Shown here: positions 63,625 through 64,000 of the stretch, in pieces
How the letters are laid out: each line of letters opens with the position of its first letter
Numbering within the stretch: the first letter of the stretch is position 1
Assembly: GCA_000507305.1 (NCBI GenBank)
Contig: DF240732.1
Coordinates: forward strand, 1 to 64,000
DNA: 64,000 nucleotides
Direction of reading: 5' to 3'
Origin: Breviolum minutum Mf 1.05b.01
Taxonomy: Eukaryota; Sar; Dinophyceae; Suessiales; Symbiodiniaceae
Position numbers and translations under genes: made by a program
The notes under the pieces: model-generated
Databases searched by the model: none
The model's input: only the letters and a program-made list of their open reading frames with translations
What the model was told of the DNA's origin: nothing

Positions 63625-64000
63625 AGTGGTAAAATAGGGTTGAACAATTTCAGTAAAACTTTGCCAAGACAACGGCAATACTTAGTAGGCACACAGTTTT
63701 CAAGATGGAAGTTGCTCAAAACATCCAGGCACTAACAGTCACTGTCAATCATTTGCAAGATTTAAGTCATCAACACCACAGGGTCAATATAAACACTCAA
63801 GATATTAGACTCTCTGATGAGGTGTAGGATTTCAGCCATCAACTGTGTTTCAAAATCTGTTCTGGAAATTTAACATAGATATCCAACCCAGCCATATTTA
63901 AACATTTCCAAACTATTGGATGTGAAATTTCAGGGTGGAAACCATCTACGGTAACCCAAATTTGCAGATGCCTAGGTTGGTGAATGCCTTTGAACGGGCT

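Noticed and set aside
1..64000. tRNA, rRNA or other structured RNA genes
   Set aside because: No cloverleaf or rRNA-like conserved stretch was recognised by eye; a covariance-model scan would settle this.

Overview
The window looks like nuclear DNA of a eukaryotic alga, most probably a dinoflagellate (Symbiodiniaceae-like). The reasons are: coding sequence is broken into many short exons; most acceptors read AG|G; several introns of one gene fit best with non-canonical GA-AG or GC-AG borders; decayed reverse-transcriptase/RNase H sequence is present; and the non-coding DNA is crowded with short inverted-repeat elements. I see no bacterial operons, ribosome binding sites or tRNA genes. The identification rests on features of the sequence, not on a database match.

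Two genes can be followed nearly exon by exon, both on the + strand. (1) At 9718-14296 there is an exostosin-like (GT47) glycosyltransferase in seven or more exons. (2) At 30769-37361 there is an alpha/beta-hydrolase thioesterase-like protein in nine exons. Its Ser (GHSRG), Asp (LEDPS) and His (AGHMD) lie in separate exons, and all reading phases agree. A third block, 52.1-55.1 kb, is a decayed non-LTR-type retroelement with reverse transcriptase and RNase H. It carries an in-frame TGA and frameshifts, and lies between inverted-repeat-like ends at 51.42 and 55.26 kb. A minus-strand exon at 521-659 has the HTHGLG copper-ligand motif of peptidylglycine monooxygenases. An exon at 28.7 kb resembles origin recognition complex subunit 2. 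About 25 further exons are supported only by open frame plus plausible splice borders, and their function is not recognised.

Most of the remaining DNA is a collection of 60-150 bp inverted-repeat (MITE-like) elements. I group them into about 16 families, called A to R here (N not used), with roughly 75 full or half copies. They fill introns and intergenic DNA and often sit within 50 bp of an exon. One of them (family R, 25456-25558) makes up nearly the whole of a 119-nt intron with clean splice borders, as expected of an introner. Microsatellites, a degenerate AATGAAAGCCC array, a 40-bp tandem repeat and a 605-bp assembly gap (57513-58117) complete the picture.

Layout: 0-3 kb, minus-strand exons; 5.5-9.3 kb, scattered + exons; 9.7-14.3 kb, GT47 gene; 14.9-28.9 kb, scattered + exons among repeats; 29-37.4 kb, thioesterase gene; 38.4-41 kb, exons of an unknown + gene; 44-45.3 kb, minus-strand exons; 45.6-51 kb, + exons; 51.4-55.3 kb, retroelement; 56.7-57.3 kb, 3' end of a + gene; gap; 59-64 kb, scattered exons.
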